A stretch of 64,000 nucleotides of DNA from assembly GCF_001401755.1 (NCBI RefSeq), contig NZ_KQ474106.1, forward strand, positions 1,916 to 65,915, in the 5' to 3' direction. The stretch's first letter is position 1. Every line of letters starts with the position of its first letter. The position numbers and the translations under genes are program-made. Source of the DNA: Aquimarina longa SW024. Its GTDB lineage: Bacteria > Bacteroidota > Bacteroidia > Flavobacteriales > Flavobacteriaceae. Positions 7,774-15,265 of this stretch are shown in pieces. The notes under the pieces were generated by a model that worked only from the letters and a program-made list of their open reading frames with translations, had not been told where the DNA came from and ran no database searches.

Positions 7774-8265
7774 ATGAAATACCCAAATATAGTATTAATC
7801 ATATTTCTTGCTTTTAATTTAAGTTCTTGTTATTCTCAAAAAAAACCTTTTGAAGAAGGAATAACACAATTATTGGAATCAATTTATGAAAACGATAGTA
7901 TTTCTGAAATTAGTTTAAGAACGACGAATTTGAGCAATGATATTATAAAATCAGAACAGAAAAAATATTTTCATTGTATAGTAAGAGAAGAAGGTAAGTT
8001 AATTAATGTTGACATAGTTTTGATTAATAAACCTGCTAAATCATTTTGTTATTCTCTAGATATTAAAGGCTTAAAAGCATTTGTTTATTCGAAAGGGTGC
8101 AACTTCAATAAAAGTCAACTTGATGCATTTTTTCGGATAGATTCTGATTATTGGGAATTTATTATTGAAAATTCAGAAACAGAAAGATTTATTTTTTACC
8201 AGTTAAAAAAATATCCTAATCTATCTGACAAAACTAAAAGTGATGAAAATACTTTCAAGCTATAA
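7774..8265 (+). CDS. Predicted lipoprotein, candidate immunity protein (cassette 4)
   Basis: A 163-residue protein with a lipoprotein signal (hydrophobic run ending FNLSSC, Cys at about residue 19). The mature part is mixed charged with two further Cys (YFHCIVREEG, SFCYSLDIKG, KGCNFNKS) and aromatic strands (DSDYWEFIIEN, RFIFYQLKKYP). No family recognised. It sits 8 bases after the JAMM-like tip, the usual immunity position. Envelope anchoring suggests that the toxin acts, or is intercepted, in the periplasm; that is inference. Confidence 0.68.
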   Translation: MKYPNIVLIIFLAFNLSSCYSQKKPFEEGITQLLESIYENDSISEISLRTTNLSNDIIKSEQKKYFHCIVREEGKLINVDIVLINKPAKSFCYSLDIKGLKAFVYSKGCNFNKSQLDAFFRIDSDYWEFIIENSETERFIFYQLKKYPNLSDKTKSDENTFKL

Positions 8266-8314
8266 AAACCGTTAATGTCCTATAGCGTGTCACTGATCGC
8301 CCCCGCTATGCCTC

Positions 8315-8398
8315 TGGCTAGTGGCGTCCCCCTGCTGCCACTAGAGTGATCGCTACCGCTAGTTTTCAAAACTAGTGGCGTTCTGAGTGAGGAGATAC
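8315..8398 (+). repeat. Cassette 3' boundary element (copy D, doubled)
   Basis: GGCTAGTGGCGTCCCCCTGC at 8316 and ACTAGTGGCGTTCTGAGTGA at 8371 show two copies of the CTAGTGGCG core, with a self-complementary TAGTTTTCAAAACTA between them. The stretch is distinctly richer in G+C than the flanking genes. Confidence 0.6.
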
Positions 8399-8409
8399 AA
8401 ATTAACAGA

Positions 8410-8439
8410 CAGTCATCTAGAAATAGATGGCTGTTTTTT
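8410..8439 (+). terminator. Hairpin terminator of cassette 4
   Basis: CAGTCATCTA-GAAA-TAGATGGCTG with T run; nearly the same stem as at 1974-2006. Confidence 0.8.
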
Positions 8440-8452
8440 ATTGTGCTAGTTT

Positions 8453-10198
8453 TTGGACTTTAAGATCAATTACAATACTCCAGAACACGGGGCTACTGCG
8501 CTGTTTAACGGGAATATCTCTGAGACAAAATGGAAAACTGCTAATGATCATACCCAGCGATACTATAAGTACAGTTATGATGCATTAAATCGTATTACTA
8601 GTGCTATAAGTAATGATGGGAACTATGACCTAAGCAATGTTACTTATGATAAAATGGGTAATATAGAAAGCCTAACTAGAAAAGGATGGCAAAACTCATC
8701 GGATTATACTAATCTTGATATATTGGGTTATGATTATGACCAAGGTAATAAACTCCTAAAAGTAACCGATACCGGAAATAAAACCTATGGATTTAAAGAC
8801 GGGGCTAATACCAATGAAGATTTTGAGTATGATAGCAATGGTAATATGACCATTGACCGTAATAAAGGAATTACAGGGATTACCTATAATCATTTAAACC
8901 TACCCGAAACTGTTACTGTAACTAATACAGAACATACCGGAACTATTTCTTATATTTACGACGCCACTGGCGCAAAACTAAAAAAGATTGCAACAGAGGG
9001 AGGTTCTTTAACAGAGACTGAATATTCAGGTAACTTCGTCTATAAAAATGACCAACTCCAGTATATGAGTACTCCCGAAGGATATGCAACTCCTAATGGT
9101 AGTTCATATCGTTATGTGTATCAATTTAAAGATCACTTAGACAATGTTCGTTTAAGTTATACTAAAAATGACACAGGTAATCTTGAGATAATAGAAGAGA
9201 GTAATTACTATCCATTTGGAATGAAACACAAAGGATACAATACTATCGTATCATCCCTTGGAAACTCTACTGCGCAAAAAACTGGATTTCAAGGAGTAGA
9301 ATTAGAAGAATCTCTTGGACTGAATCTTCATGAAATGGAATTTAGAAACTATGATCCTTCACTGGGAAGGTTTACAAGTATAGATCCTGTTACACATCAT
9401 TCTATGTCACCTTATGTAGCATTTGATAACAATCCGATATTTTGGGTTGACCCTTCGGGAGCTGATGCAACAGACCCTATTAAGGAAACAAATACAGTTG
9501 TAAGTTCTAGAGTTGATGAACATAATGTGACACATATTACTCAAACAACAACAACAGCAACAACCACTACAAATGATGATGGTAGCGTATCCGTTGCTTA
9601 CTCATCAGGCTCAATTACTAATACTGTAGATGCCAATGGAAATGTTACAAATGGAGAAACTGTAACAACCAGTACGGGGGAAATCACAAAGGATGCAGAA
9701 GGCAATGTATCTAGAAGTGATCCTAATTCAACTACTAGAGATATTAATAAAAGTGATGATACCTCAGGTTTAAACAAATGGACTGGAGCTATTTCTAACT
9801 ATAATGCTAATAACGATGGTGTGTATAATAAAAACTTGATAGATACTGGTGGCACATTGACTACTGCTGCATTTGCGGTAGGTGCGTTACCTCTAACTTT
9901 AAAAGCGGGAGCTTCTTTTGGTTTATCTGCTGCAATTTCAGAATCATTGAGTGCTATTGGTTTGCCATCTGCTGTATCTTTATCAGGCGCCCTTGCTGTG
10001 GGTGGAGCTTTTTCAGGAAAAAAAGCAGGTAAGTGGAGTAATTACGCTATAATATATGATGTAAAGCAGATAAGTAATGGAACACTTACTAAAGACTTTA
10101 AAAATGGTAAAAGTACAAGGAAAAATGTTGGACCACAATCTTTTCAAGATTTGTTTAAGGCATCTAAATGGAAAGAAATGTTTGGAGGTTCTAAATAA
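8453..10198 (+). CDS. RHS core fragment with hydrophobic tip of unknown activity (cassette 5)
   Basis: The frame opens 12 bases after the terminator T run; the first possible start is TTG 8453, which has no support beyond position. The product (581 residues) begins inside the core at FKINYNTPEHGATALFNG and carries the longest complete core besides cassette 3: YDALNRI, ATGAKLKKIATEGG, YYPFGMKHKGYN, NYDPSLGRFTSIDP, WVDPSG. The tip begins with a Thr/Ser/Asn-rich low-complexity linker (TQTTTTATTTT, TNTVDANGNVTNG), then a hydrophobic Ala/Gly/Leu/Ser segment of about 60 residues (AAFAVGALPLTLKAGASFGL ...), then a basic C-terminus KDFKNGKSTRKN. The hydrophobic stretch could be a membrane-inserting helix pair. 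A 36-residue membrane protein is encoded 3 bases downstream, consistent with a membrane-acting toxin; this is inference. Confidence 0.72.
   Translation: MDFKINYNTPEHGATALFNGNISETKWKTANDHTQRYYKYSYDALNRITSAISNDGNYDLSNVTYDKMGNIESLTRKGWQNSSDYTNLDILGYDYDQGNKLLKVTDTGNKTYGFKDGANTNEDFEYDSNGNMTIDRNKGITGITYNHLNLPETVTVTNTEHTGTISYIYDATGAKLKKIATEGGSLTETEYSGNFVYKNDQLQYMSTPEGYATPNGSSYRYVYQFKDHLDNVRLSYTKNDTGNLEIIEESNYYPFGMKHKGYNTIVSSLGNSTAQKTGFQGVELEESLGLNLHEMEFRNYDPSLGRFTSIDPVTHHSMSPYVAFDNNPIFWVDPSGADATDPIKETNTVVSSRVDEHNVTHITQTTTTATTTTNDDGSVSVAYSSGSITNTVDANGNVTNGETVTTSTGEITKDAEGNVSRSDPNSTTRDINKSDDTSGLNKWTGAISNYNANNDGVYNKNLIDTGGTLTTAAFAVGALPLTLKAGASFGLSAAISESLSAIGLPSAVSLSGALAVGGAFSGKKAGKWSNYAIIYDVKQISNGTLTKDFKNGKSTRKNVGPQSFQDLFKASKWKEMFGGSK
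8540..8682 (+). repeat. RHS core DNA repeat, segment beta (copy 3)
   Basis: Copy of 4826-4960 (CTAATGATCATACCCAGCGA...), continuing through AATGTTACTTATGATAAAAT. Confidence 0.8.
8939..9052 (+). repeat. RHS core DNA repeat, segment alpha (copy 3)
   Basis: Near-identical to 5222-5335 and 11529-11642 (GGAACTATTTCTTATATTTA ... ACAGAGGGAGGTTC). Confidence 0.85.
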
Positions 10199-10201
10199 AT
10201 A

Positions 10202-10312
10202 ATGTGTATGGCTTCGAAGAATAAATATTCTGTAATTAAGGGTTTTGTAATCCCTGCTTTAATACTTGTAATTTTTATATTTATATTGTTTAAATTATTT
10301 GTATACGAGTAA
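10202..10312 (+). CDS. 36-residue single-helix membrane protein, candidate immunity protein (cassette 5)
   Basis: ATG 10202 opens a 36-codon frame ending at TAA 10310-10312: MCMASKNKYSVIKG, then a strongly hydrophobic helix FVIPALILVIFIFILFKLFV and a YE end. It lies 3 bases after the RHS tip stop and before the cassette terminator, exactly where the other cassettes have immunity genes. A positively charged N-terminus and one ~20-residue hydrophobic helix predict an inner-membrane protein. Small membrane proteins are a known immunity type for pore-forming toxins. No family is recognised and expression is unproven. Confidence 0.55.
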   Translation: MCMASKNKYSVIKGFVIPALILVIFIFILFKLFVYE

Positions 10313-10349
10313 AACCAGATAGTTCGATTGATTAACAAATAGATTAAAG

Positions 10350-10377
10350 CCACTTCATATATTGAGGTGGTTTTTTT
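10350..10377 (+). terminator. Hairpin terminator of cassette 5
   Basis: CCACTTCA-TATAT-TGAGGTGG followed by T7. Confidence 0.85.
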
Positions 10378-10381
10378 ATGA

Positions 10382-10573
10382 GTACGCTTTTTTACCCATC
10401 CAGATCCTTATTTAGCACCATCTTCGGGAGATACTACTTCAGCAGGTGTTATTAAAAGAAGAGCAGGAATTAATACTAGATTTGAGATCTATTCAGCTTT
10501 CCTTAAACAATATAAAGATTATAATGAAAACTCGGCAAGTTTTGAATTAGAAGAAATTATTATAACAAATTAA
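10382..10573 (+). pseudogene. C-terminal fragment of a JAMM-like toxin tip
   Basis: Open frame without start, directly after a terminator: FFTHPDPYLAPSSGDTTSAG followed by VIKRRAGINTRFEIYSAFLK and a stop after EEIIITN. The [H]THP...PSSGD arrangement resembles the metal-binding end of HxHP/JAMM tips such as cassette 4 (HTHP...SGRD), so this is probably the last ~63 residues of another tip whose front part was lost by recombination. It overlaps the next fragment by 8 bases in a different frame. Confidence 0.5.
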
Positions 10574-10748
10574 TTATGAAATATTTAAAGTAATAGAATT
10601 TGGAACACCTAAATCTGGTTTGTCAACACCTATAAATAGAACAAACCCAGGTTTTATAGGTGGAGGAAAAACAGCCGGAGGAGCTAGGGAATTTGCAATC
10701 CCTAATCAAAAAATACCTGCTGGGGCAAAAGTTAAAACAGTGAACTAA
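10566..10748 (+). pseudogene. C-terminal fragment of another toxin tip, linked to an Imm27-like gene
   Basis: Start-less frame: YEIFKVIEFGTPKSGLSTPI, NRTNPGFIGGGKTAGGAREF, AIPNQKIPAGAKVKTVN, stop TAA overlapping the next ATG (taATG). The GGAREF...PN.K.P.G..V ending resembles tails of RHS and other polymorphic toxins, some of them ADP-ribosyltransferase-like; I would not assign an activity. Only about 60 residues remain. The overlap with the following immunity gene shows that toxin and immunity ends were once translationally coupled and kept together. Confidence 0.5.
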
Positions 10749-11038
10749 TGGATTTAAAAAAAGAAGAAACTAAATTGATAGGTAAATGGATTTTCCAAGA
10801 TGGAGAAGTCACAGCAGATAGTACTTCCAAAAGAATAAACTTTTTAAAGGATAACTCTTTGGTTAAGGTTGCTACATCTGAATCAGGATGGGATGTACTT
10901 TATCAAGATCCTAAAGATAAAAGGTACTGGGAATTAGTATATCAAGAAAGTGAATTACAAGGAGGAGGAGCTCCTTCACTTATAAACCTAGATAAAGACA
11001 GCGTTATTGCTAAATATAGTATCAATGACAGTAAATGA
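10748..11038 (+). CDS. Immunity protein, Imm27-like
   Basis: A 96-residue soluble protein with no signal: ETKLIGKWIFQDGEVTADST, RINFLKDNSLVKVATSESGW, VLYQDPKDKRYWELVYQESE, then LQGGGAPSLINLDKD. The order GKWi..dG.v..D....RI..L....L..v..s..GWe.LY.DP.d.RYWEL.YP.sE..GGG.P.L matches the Imm27 family of immunity proteins as I recall it. The ATG overlaps the stop of the broken toxin tail, so the immunity gene has outlived its toxin and may protect against siblings still carrying it. The small gene at 11025 overlaps its end. Confidence 0.75.
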   Translation: MDLKKEETKLIGKWIFQDGEVTADSTSKRINFLKDNSLVKVATSESGWDVLYQDPKDKRYWELVYQESELQGGGAPSLINLDKDSVIAKYSINDSK

Positions 11039-11189
11039 GAGGCTTTATGCAAGTGGATTGATGGATGAATTTGATAAAGCTGTAGAAAACAAGAATATTG
11101 ACAAAGTTAAGTCTATACTTAAAAAAGTTGAATTAAATGAGACTTCAATAAAACCAATTTTAGAAAGTCTAGATTTAAAAGAAGAATAA
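11025..11189 (+). CDS. Small helical protein coupled to the Imm27-like gene
   Basis: The start is placed at ATG 11025, overlapping the Imm27-like stop (11036-11038) by 14 bases; the alternative TTG at 11007 would overlap more. Product of 54 residues: MTVNERLYASGLMDEFDKAV, ENKNIDKVKSILKKVELNE, ending LESLDLKEE. Predicted to be nearly all helical. It resembles small conserved proteins that accompany immunity genes (NERLYxsGLmdeFd.A...kd), but I know no function. Coupling with Imm27-like suggests an accessory or second immunity factor. Confidence 0.6.
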   Translation: MTVNERLYASGLMDEFDKAVENKNIDKVKSILKKVELNETSIKPILESLDLKEE

Positions 11190-11207
11190 ATCAATAATCA
11201 AATGAAG

Positions 11208-11232
11208 AACCATCCTTCGGGATGGTTTTTTT
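11208..11232 (+). terminator. Hairpin terminator after the Imm27-like unit
   Basis: AACCATCC-TTCG-GGATGGTT with a UUCG-type tetraloop, followed by T5-7. Confidence 0.9.
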
Positions 11233-11345
11233 ATGAATAAGCCTGACGTGCTTTAGCATCCCTTATCATCGCATCAAGAGCAAATAGTATATGTTCGCGG
11301 TCTTTTTCTGGTAATTTTTGAAGGATAAGGACTTTATTGGTAATC
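11231..11345 (-). pseudogene. C-terminal remnant of a second XRE-type regulator
   Basis: The minus strand reads KVLILQKLPEKDREHILFAL, then DAMIRDAKARQAYS and a stop at 11231-11233. It aligns with the end of the XRE pseudogene at 2005-2334 (TSLQKLKNEDHQHIITTINA, LIRDAKTRNTYA). Everything upstream of the C-terminal ~35 residues is gone. As at 2005, the gene's stop abuts the T run of a cassette terminator on the opposite strand. Confidence 0.6.
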
Positions 11346-11470
11346 CCCCAGCTCCGCAAAGAGTGATTACATAAAAACAGATGCTCTACGAATGTCTCCC
11401 GACTTCGTAGCGGTACGAGTAAGAAAATAAAGATTAAGAACCAGTTACAGCGATGTAACTGGTTCTTTTA
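11346..11470 (+). terminator. Boundary element (copy F) and hairpin terminator without a gene in front
   Basis: GGTACGAGTAAGAAAATAAA (11412) matches the boundary motif before other cassette terminators and is followed by AAGAACCAGTTAC / GTAACTGGTTCTT (11436-11467) and a T run. An extra hairpin CTACGAA...TTCGTAG lies at about 11383-11409. No toxin or immunity gene is left in front of it, so it appears to be the relict end of a deleted cassette. Confidence 0.7.
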
Positions 11471-11525
11471 TTATAAGAAGATTTATTCTTTGTATAGTTT
11501 AGCTACTTTTTTATCAATAAGATAA

Positions 11526-12744
11526 CCCGGAACTATTTCTTATATTTACGACGCCACTGGCGCAAAACTAAAAAAGATTGCGACAGAGGGAGGTTCATTA
11601 ACAGAGACAGCGTATGCAGGTAACTTCGTCTATAAGAATAATAAACTTGAGTATTTTTCTACACCTGAAGGATATGCAACACCAAATGGCAGCTCATACC
11701 GATATGTATATAATTATAAAGACCATCTTGGTAATACACGTTTAAGTTATACCAAAAATGATACAGATAATCTAGAAATTATAGAAGAATCGAATTATTA
11801 TCCATTTGGATTACAGCACAAGGGTTATAATAATGTGATTGTTGGTACTGAAAACAACTATCAGACATATCAAGGAAAAGAAGACGAAAAAGAGCTTGGG
11901 AAAAACACCTATGCTTTTGGATGGCGAGACTATGACCCTGCAATCGGACGCTTCAACAAAGTCGACAGATTTGCTGAGAAGTATCAGTCTATGACACCTT
12001 ATCATTTTTCAGGAAACAATCCAATATTTTTTAGAGAGATAAAAGGAGACAGTATACATCCAGCAAGTCAAGCTCAAGTAGATGCTTTAAAAACGAATAT
12101 TAATACTAAGGTTACTGATTTGACTTCTGAAAGAGATGCAATTACAACAGCTGCTACGAATAGACGAGGAAAAGTAAGATATACGGCAGACCAACAAGCA
12201 CAGGTAGATGAGCTTAATTATAGAATTGGGAACTTGAATAACTCCCTTACAAATATTGCAACTTTAGAAAGTTCTACAGATTTTACTTTTAAATTAAATG
12301 CAACAAATGGTAACATAGCAGAAATAACGCCAAGTGTAGCAGATGTTAATAGTAATACCATTACGCTGAATTATATAAGTGGTGATGTCGGTAATCAGGT
12401 ACACGAAGTCGCCACACACGGTGCACAAATAGCTAATGGAGATATTGTGTTTTCTGTAAATGCAGCTGGAACAGGCGTAAACACAACTATTGGTAATGGA
12501 CAGACCTCTTTATGGATTAGAAGTTGCTGGTTATCAATCACAATATTCTTATGTAGGAACTTTATCAGGTTTTCAAACACCATCAGCTGGTTCAACACAA
12601 GCTACAATGAATACTTTAGGTGGTTTTACAGGTACAGCCAATCAAATCAATAGTCCTTTCACTATAACTAATCATTCCCAAATCAATGTACCATTGATAA
12701 GGTCAATGACAGAAGGTAGTATCGGACATACAACAATATATTAG
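11526..12744 (+). pseudogene. RHS core fragment with HExxxH peptidase-like tip, frameshifted (cassette 6)
   Basis: The frame opens at 11526 with GTISYIYDATGAKLKKIATE and runs through the core end (YYPFGLQHKGYNNV, WRDYDPAIGRFNKVDRFAEK, NNPIFFREIKGDS) without an initiation codon in the normal place. The tip has a coiled-coil-like part and then NQVHEVATHGAQIANGDIVF. Related RHS tips have a HE-x-x-[T]-H-x-x-Q peptidase site; here the second His is one residue further away (HEVATH). After IGNGQTS the reading continues as out-of-place WIRSCWLSITIF, whereas the +1 frame (from 12490) gives LYGLEVAGYQSQYSYVGTLS to a stop at 12742-12744. That is the expected continuation with aromatic and Gln residues. 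A 1-base frameshift near 12490-12515 therefore disrupts it. Confidence 0.7.
11529..11642 (+). repeat. RHS core DNA repeat, segment alpha (copy 4)
   Basis: Near-identical to 5222-5335 and 8939-9052; the cassette 6 core starts exactly with this repeat. Confidence 0.85.
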
Positions 12745-12746
12745 TT

Positions 12747-13319
12747 ATGAGGATAATTATAATTCTATTAGTTCTTTTATTAACCTCTTGTTCTTCCACT
12801 TTTGTAAGTAAAAGATTTACAATGGTTAGTACAGATAAAGAATGGGAGTTGGAACTTATTTTGAATCAAGATTCAACATTTACACTTAAGGATGAGTATG
12901 GTTGTAATAAGATGTCCCAAAAAGGTAAATGGAAAGTAATAGAAAATACAGATGATGCTTCTGTCAAAACACTCTTACTTATGGATGATATTGAAGTTCA
13001 GAATAATACAAATCAATTTGGACATAAGATCATATCTTATGAAAGTGACTTAGATGGGTTGCGTTATAAAAACAAAAAAGAGAATCAGTTCCCTTTGATT
13101 CTTAGCGATACCCTGCGTTTAGTGTCTAAAGATAAAGCCCTTTATAAGGCATATACTTTTGATGTTTACAATGGCAATTTACAAGATAAACGTCTAATGC
13201 AATTAGAGAAGATTTATATTGATAAAATAGGAAAAGAAAACTACATTAAAAGTTTAGGAGAAGGTAAAGACATCAAAAAAGCGAGAGAAAATTTATTAAA
13301 ATGTCAGAACGCTTTTTAA
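12747..13319 (+). CDS. Predicted lipoprotein, candidate immunity protein (cassette 6)
   Basis: A 190-residue protein with lipoprotein signal (IIIILLVLLLTSC, Cys at residue 15). The mature domain KEWELELILNQDSTFTLKDE, then QKGKWKVIENTDD and LLLMDD, resembles a lipocalin-like 'GkW....d.l.L' barrel start. The end is a charged helical tail KDIKKARENLLKC. It lies 2 bases after the +1-frame end of the peptidase-like tip. The toxin gene is frameshifted while the immunity gene is intact, as expected if immunity is still selected. Family not identified. Confidence 0.68.
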   Translation: MRIIIILLVLLLTSCSSTFVSKRFTMVSTDKEWELELILNQDSTFTLKDEYGCNKMSQKGKWKVIENTDDASVKTLLLMDDIEVQNNTNQFGHKIISYESDLDGLRYKNKKENQFPLILSDTLRLVSKDKALYKAYTFDVYNGNLQDKRLMQLEKIYIDKIGKENYIKSLGEGKDIKKARENLLKCQNAF

Positions 13320-13369
13320 CACAATAAGCCCCTCGCTGCTCACTAGTATAGAGCTCCCGTTACGTCTTC

Positions 13370-13400
13370 GACTAGTGGCGTTCTGAGTGAGCGGTATGGG
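13370..13400 (+). repeat. Cassette 3' boundary element (copy H)
   Basis: GACTAGTGGCGTTCTGAGTG followed by AGCGGTATGGGTAA, nearly the same as copy A at 1922. A partner GCTGCTCACTAGT at 13337-13349 can pair imperfectly with the ACTAGTGGCG...GTGAGC part, giving an imperfect inverted repeat. Confidence 0.65.
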
Positions 13401-13417
13401 TAATAAATAAATGATAA

Positions 13418-13453
13418 AAACCAGTTGCATTGTATAGTGTAACTGGTTTTTTA
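13418..13453 (+). terminator. Hairpin terminator of cassette 6
   Basis: AAACCAGTT and AACTGGTTT arms (with an extra pairing CAT/GTG next to the loop) and a T run. Confidence 0.8.
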
Positions 13454-13454
13454 T

Positions 13455-14762
13455 ATGATATTAAAAGTAAGAAATAGAAAAGTGACAATTGATAAAAAAA
13501 ATATTGACTTTTTTCATCTAATAATATGCTATATTTATCATGCCACTGGCGCAAAACTAAAAAAGATTGCAACAGAGGGAGGTTCATTAACAGAGACAGT
13601 GTATGCAGGTAATTACGTCTATAAAAATGGTAATCTGGAGTTCTTCAATCATCCAGAAGGTATTGTAGAAAAAGAAGCTGACGGGTATAAGTATGTGTAT
13701 CAGTATAAGGATCATTTAGGAAATATTAGACTCTCATACAAAGATGCTAACAAAGATGGTTCTATTACTCAAAGTGAAATTGTTGAAGAGAAAAACTATT
13801 ACCCTTATGGGCTTGAACATAAAGGATACAATAATACCGTATCAGCCCACGGAAACAGTACTGCGCAGAAGAAAGGTTTTGCTAATGAGGAATTAGAAGA
13901 AGAGTTGGATAAAAATACTATTGCTTATCAATGGAGGGATTACGATCCTGCAATTGCAAGGTTTAATAAGATAGATAGATTTTCTGAAAAATACGAAAAC
14001 TTAACCCCTTATCATTATGGCGCTAACAATCCTATGTATTATGTAGATATTCAAGGGGATAGTTTATGGATACGACATAAAGGAAATGATATTTTATATC
14101 AAAATGGAGGTGTTTATAATAAAGATGGAACAGAATATACAGGAAAAGGAGTTAAAACAAATAAAGATGGAACTACTGAACTAAAAGGTTTCCTTAAAAA
14201 AACGGTTAATGCCCTTACAGCAATAGCCAATAGCGCTGAAGGAGCAAGTATGATTTCTGAATTAGAATCATCAGATAATAACTTTACAATTGTAAACGCA
14301 AAAACTAGTCAATTTAATAACTCTGATAGTTATAAAGCTTTTGCTAACCAATGGAGAACAGATCCTGCACAAGCCGCGTCTTATGCCGCAATTCAGAATG
14401 GAGGAAGGGACTTTTCAGGAGGTGCAGGAGGTACTATACATTGGAATCCTTCAGGAGCTCCATTAGTTACTCTTTCAGGGACAAGAACTAATGGGACAAC
14501 AGATCTAGCTCACGAAATGTTCCACGCATTAGACTCAAATAGAGGCTTACTTGATAGCAGAGTTCATAATGGTTTAAAGAGAAGTGAATGGCAGGCTACC
14601 TATAGAGAGAATGTTTTAAGAACACAATTAGGACTTCCTATACGATCTCATTATAAAACAAGTTTAAATGCTGCAACAGGAGCAAGATCAGGCTTGCCTC
14701 CAAGAATGTTAAGTCCTGCTCCAACAAATTCACCAATTTTACCTTCTTGGTATACAAATTAA
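13455..14762 (+). CDS. RHS core fragment with M91/NleD-like zinc peptidase tip (cassette 7)
   Basis: An ATG right after the terminator gives ~28 non-RHS residues (MILKVRNRKVTIDKKN...) before the frame joins the core at YIYHATGAKLKKIATEGG; this fused start may or may not be used. The core ends with YDPAIARFNKIDRFSEKYE and YYVDIQGDS. The C-terminal domain contains TTDLAHEMFHALDSNRG (HExxH zinc site) and then NGLKRSEWQATYRENVLRTQ, GLPIRSHY. This fits the M91 family (NleD-type effector peptidases, in which a Glu/Asp after the HExxH helps bind zinc; here the Glu in RSEWQATYREN is a candidate). Predicted activity: site-specific zinc protease in a target cell. A lipoprotein gene follows 6 bases downstream. 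This is the cleanest toxin call in the array, with all motif residues present. Confidence 0.82.
   Translation: MILKVRNRKVTIDKKNIDFFHLIICYIYHATGAKLKKIATEGGSLTETVYAGNYVYKNGNLEFFNHPEGIVEKEADGYKYVYQYKDHLGNIRLSYKDANKDGSITQSEIVEEKNYYPYGLEHKGYNNTVSAHGNSTAQKKGFANEELEEELDKNTIAYQWRDYDPAIARFNKIDRFSEKYENLTPYHYGANNPMYYVDIQGDSLWIRHKGNDILYQNGGVYNKDGTEYTGKGVKTNKDGTTELKGFLKKTVNALTAIANSAEGASMISELESSDNNFTIVNAKTSQFNNSDSYKAFANQWRTDPAQAASYAAIQNGGRDFSGGAGGTIHWNPSGAPLVTLSGTRTNGTTDLAHEMFHALDSNRGLLDSRVHNGLKRSEWQATYRENVLRTQLGLPIRSHYKTSLNAATGARSGLPPRMLSPAPTNSPILPSWYTN
13529..13630 (+). repeat. RHS core DNA repeat, segment alpha (copy 5, 5'-truncated)
   Basis: CTATATTTATCATGCCACTG onward, then GGCGCAAAACTAAAAAAGAT as in the other copies; the homology starts about 10 bases into the repeat. 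Confidence 0.8.
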
Positions 14763-14768
14763 AATGAT

Positions 14769-15203
14769 ATGAAATTTTATATAATAATAGGTCTATTATT
14801 CATTATTTCTTGTAAAACAACGCAGAAAAGTAATGTTACTTATTTTACTAATACAATTAAAGTAAATGCAGTAATACCAAAAGGATTTAAAAAAGAAATA
14901 ATTGAAGTTGGACATAATATTGAATACCACTTTTTGTACCCCGACTCTTCTTTAATCTATATAACAGATGAAAAAGGAACACCTACAGTGAATTATAAAA
15001 ACATAGATAGTGATTCAATAGCTATACAAAAGAGTTTTTTAGCTTCAATGGAAAATGACACGCTAACCCTACAAGGCAAGGACAAACATGGAAGATATTG
15101 GAAAAATAAAAAACTAAAGGAAGTTAGTGTTGGTTATTTTAATGTCCCAGAAAATAAAAAAACAGATTTTGAACAGGCAATATCTTCAATAAAAATAAAA
15201 TAG
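14769..15203 (+). CDS. Predicted lipoprotein, candidate immunity protein (cassette 7)
   Basis: A 144-residue protein with signal IIIGLLFIISC (Cys at residue 15). The mature part has VNAVIPKGFKKEIIEVGHN, EYHFLYPDSSLIYITDEKGT and GKDKHGRYWKNKKLKEVSVG, ending DFEQAISSIKIK; a small alpha/beta fold seems likely. Similar lipoproteins are often found behind flavobacterial RHS tips, but I recognise no named family. Position 6 bases behind the M91-like tip makes it the candidate immunity protein; anchoring suggests that neutralisation takes place in the periplasm. Confidence 0.7.
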   Translation: MKFYIIIGLLFIISCKTTQKSNVTYFTNTIKVNAVIPKGFKKEIIEVGHNIEYHFLYPDSSLIYITDEKGTPTVNYKNIDSDSIAIQKSFLASMENDTLTLQGKDKHGRYWKNKKLKEVSVGYFNVPENKKTDFEQAISSIKIK

Positions 15204-15265
15204 CACCCAATAGCTCGGATATGATAGCGCAGAAATGTTTTCTGTGCTGAGTATGAGTAAGCGAT

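Noticed and set aside
11471..11525. Minus-strand end LIDKKVAKLYKE followed by a stop
   Set aside because: Only a dozen residues; may be another regulator stump but too short to support.
1922..13400. IS-type terminal inverted repeats flanking the cassettes
   Set aside because: The boundary element is only partly self-complementary, occurs once per cassette, and no transposase gene or target duplication is present.
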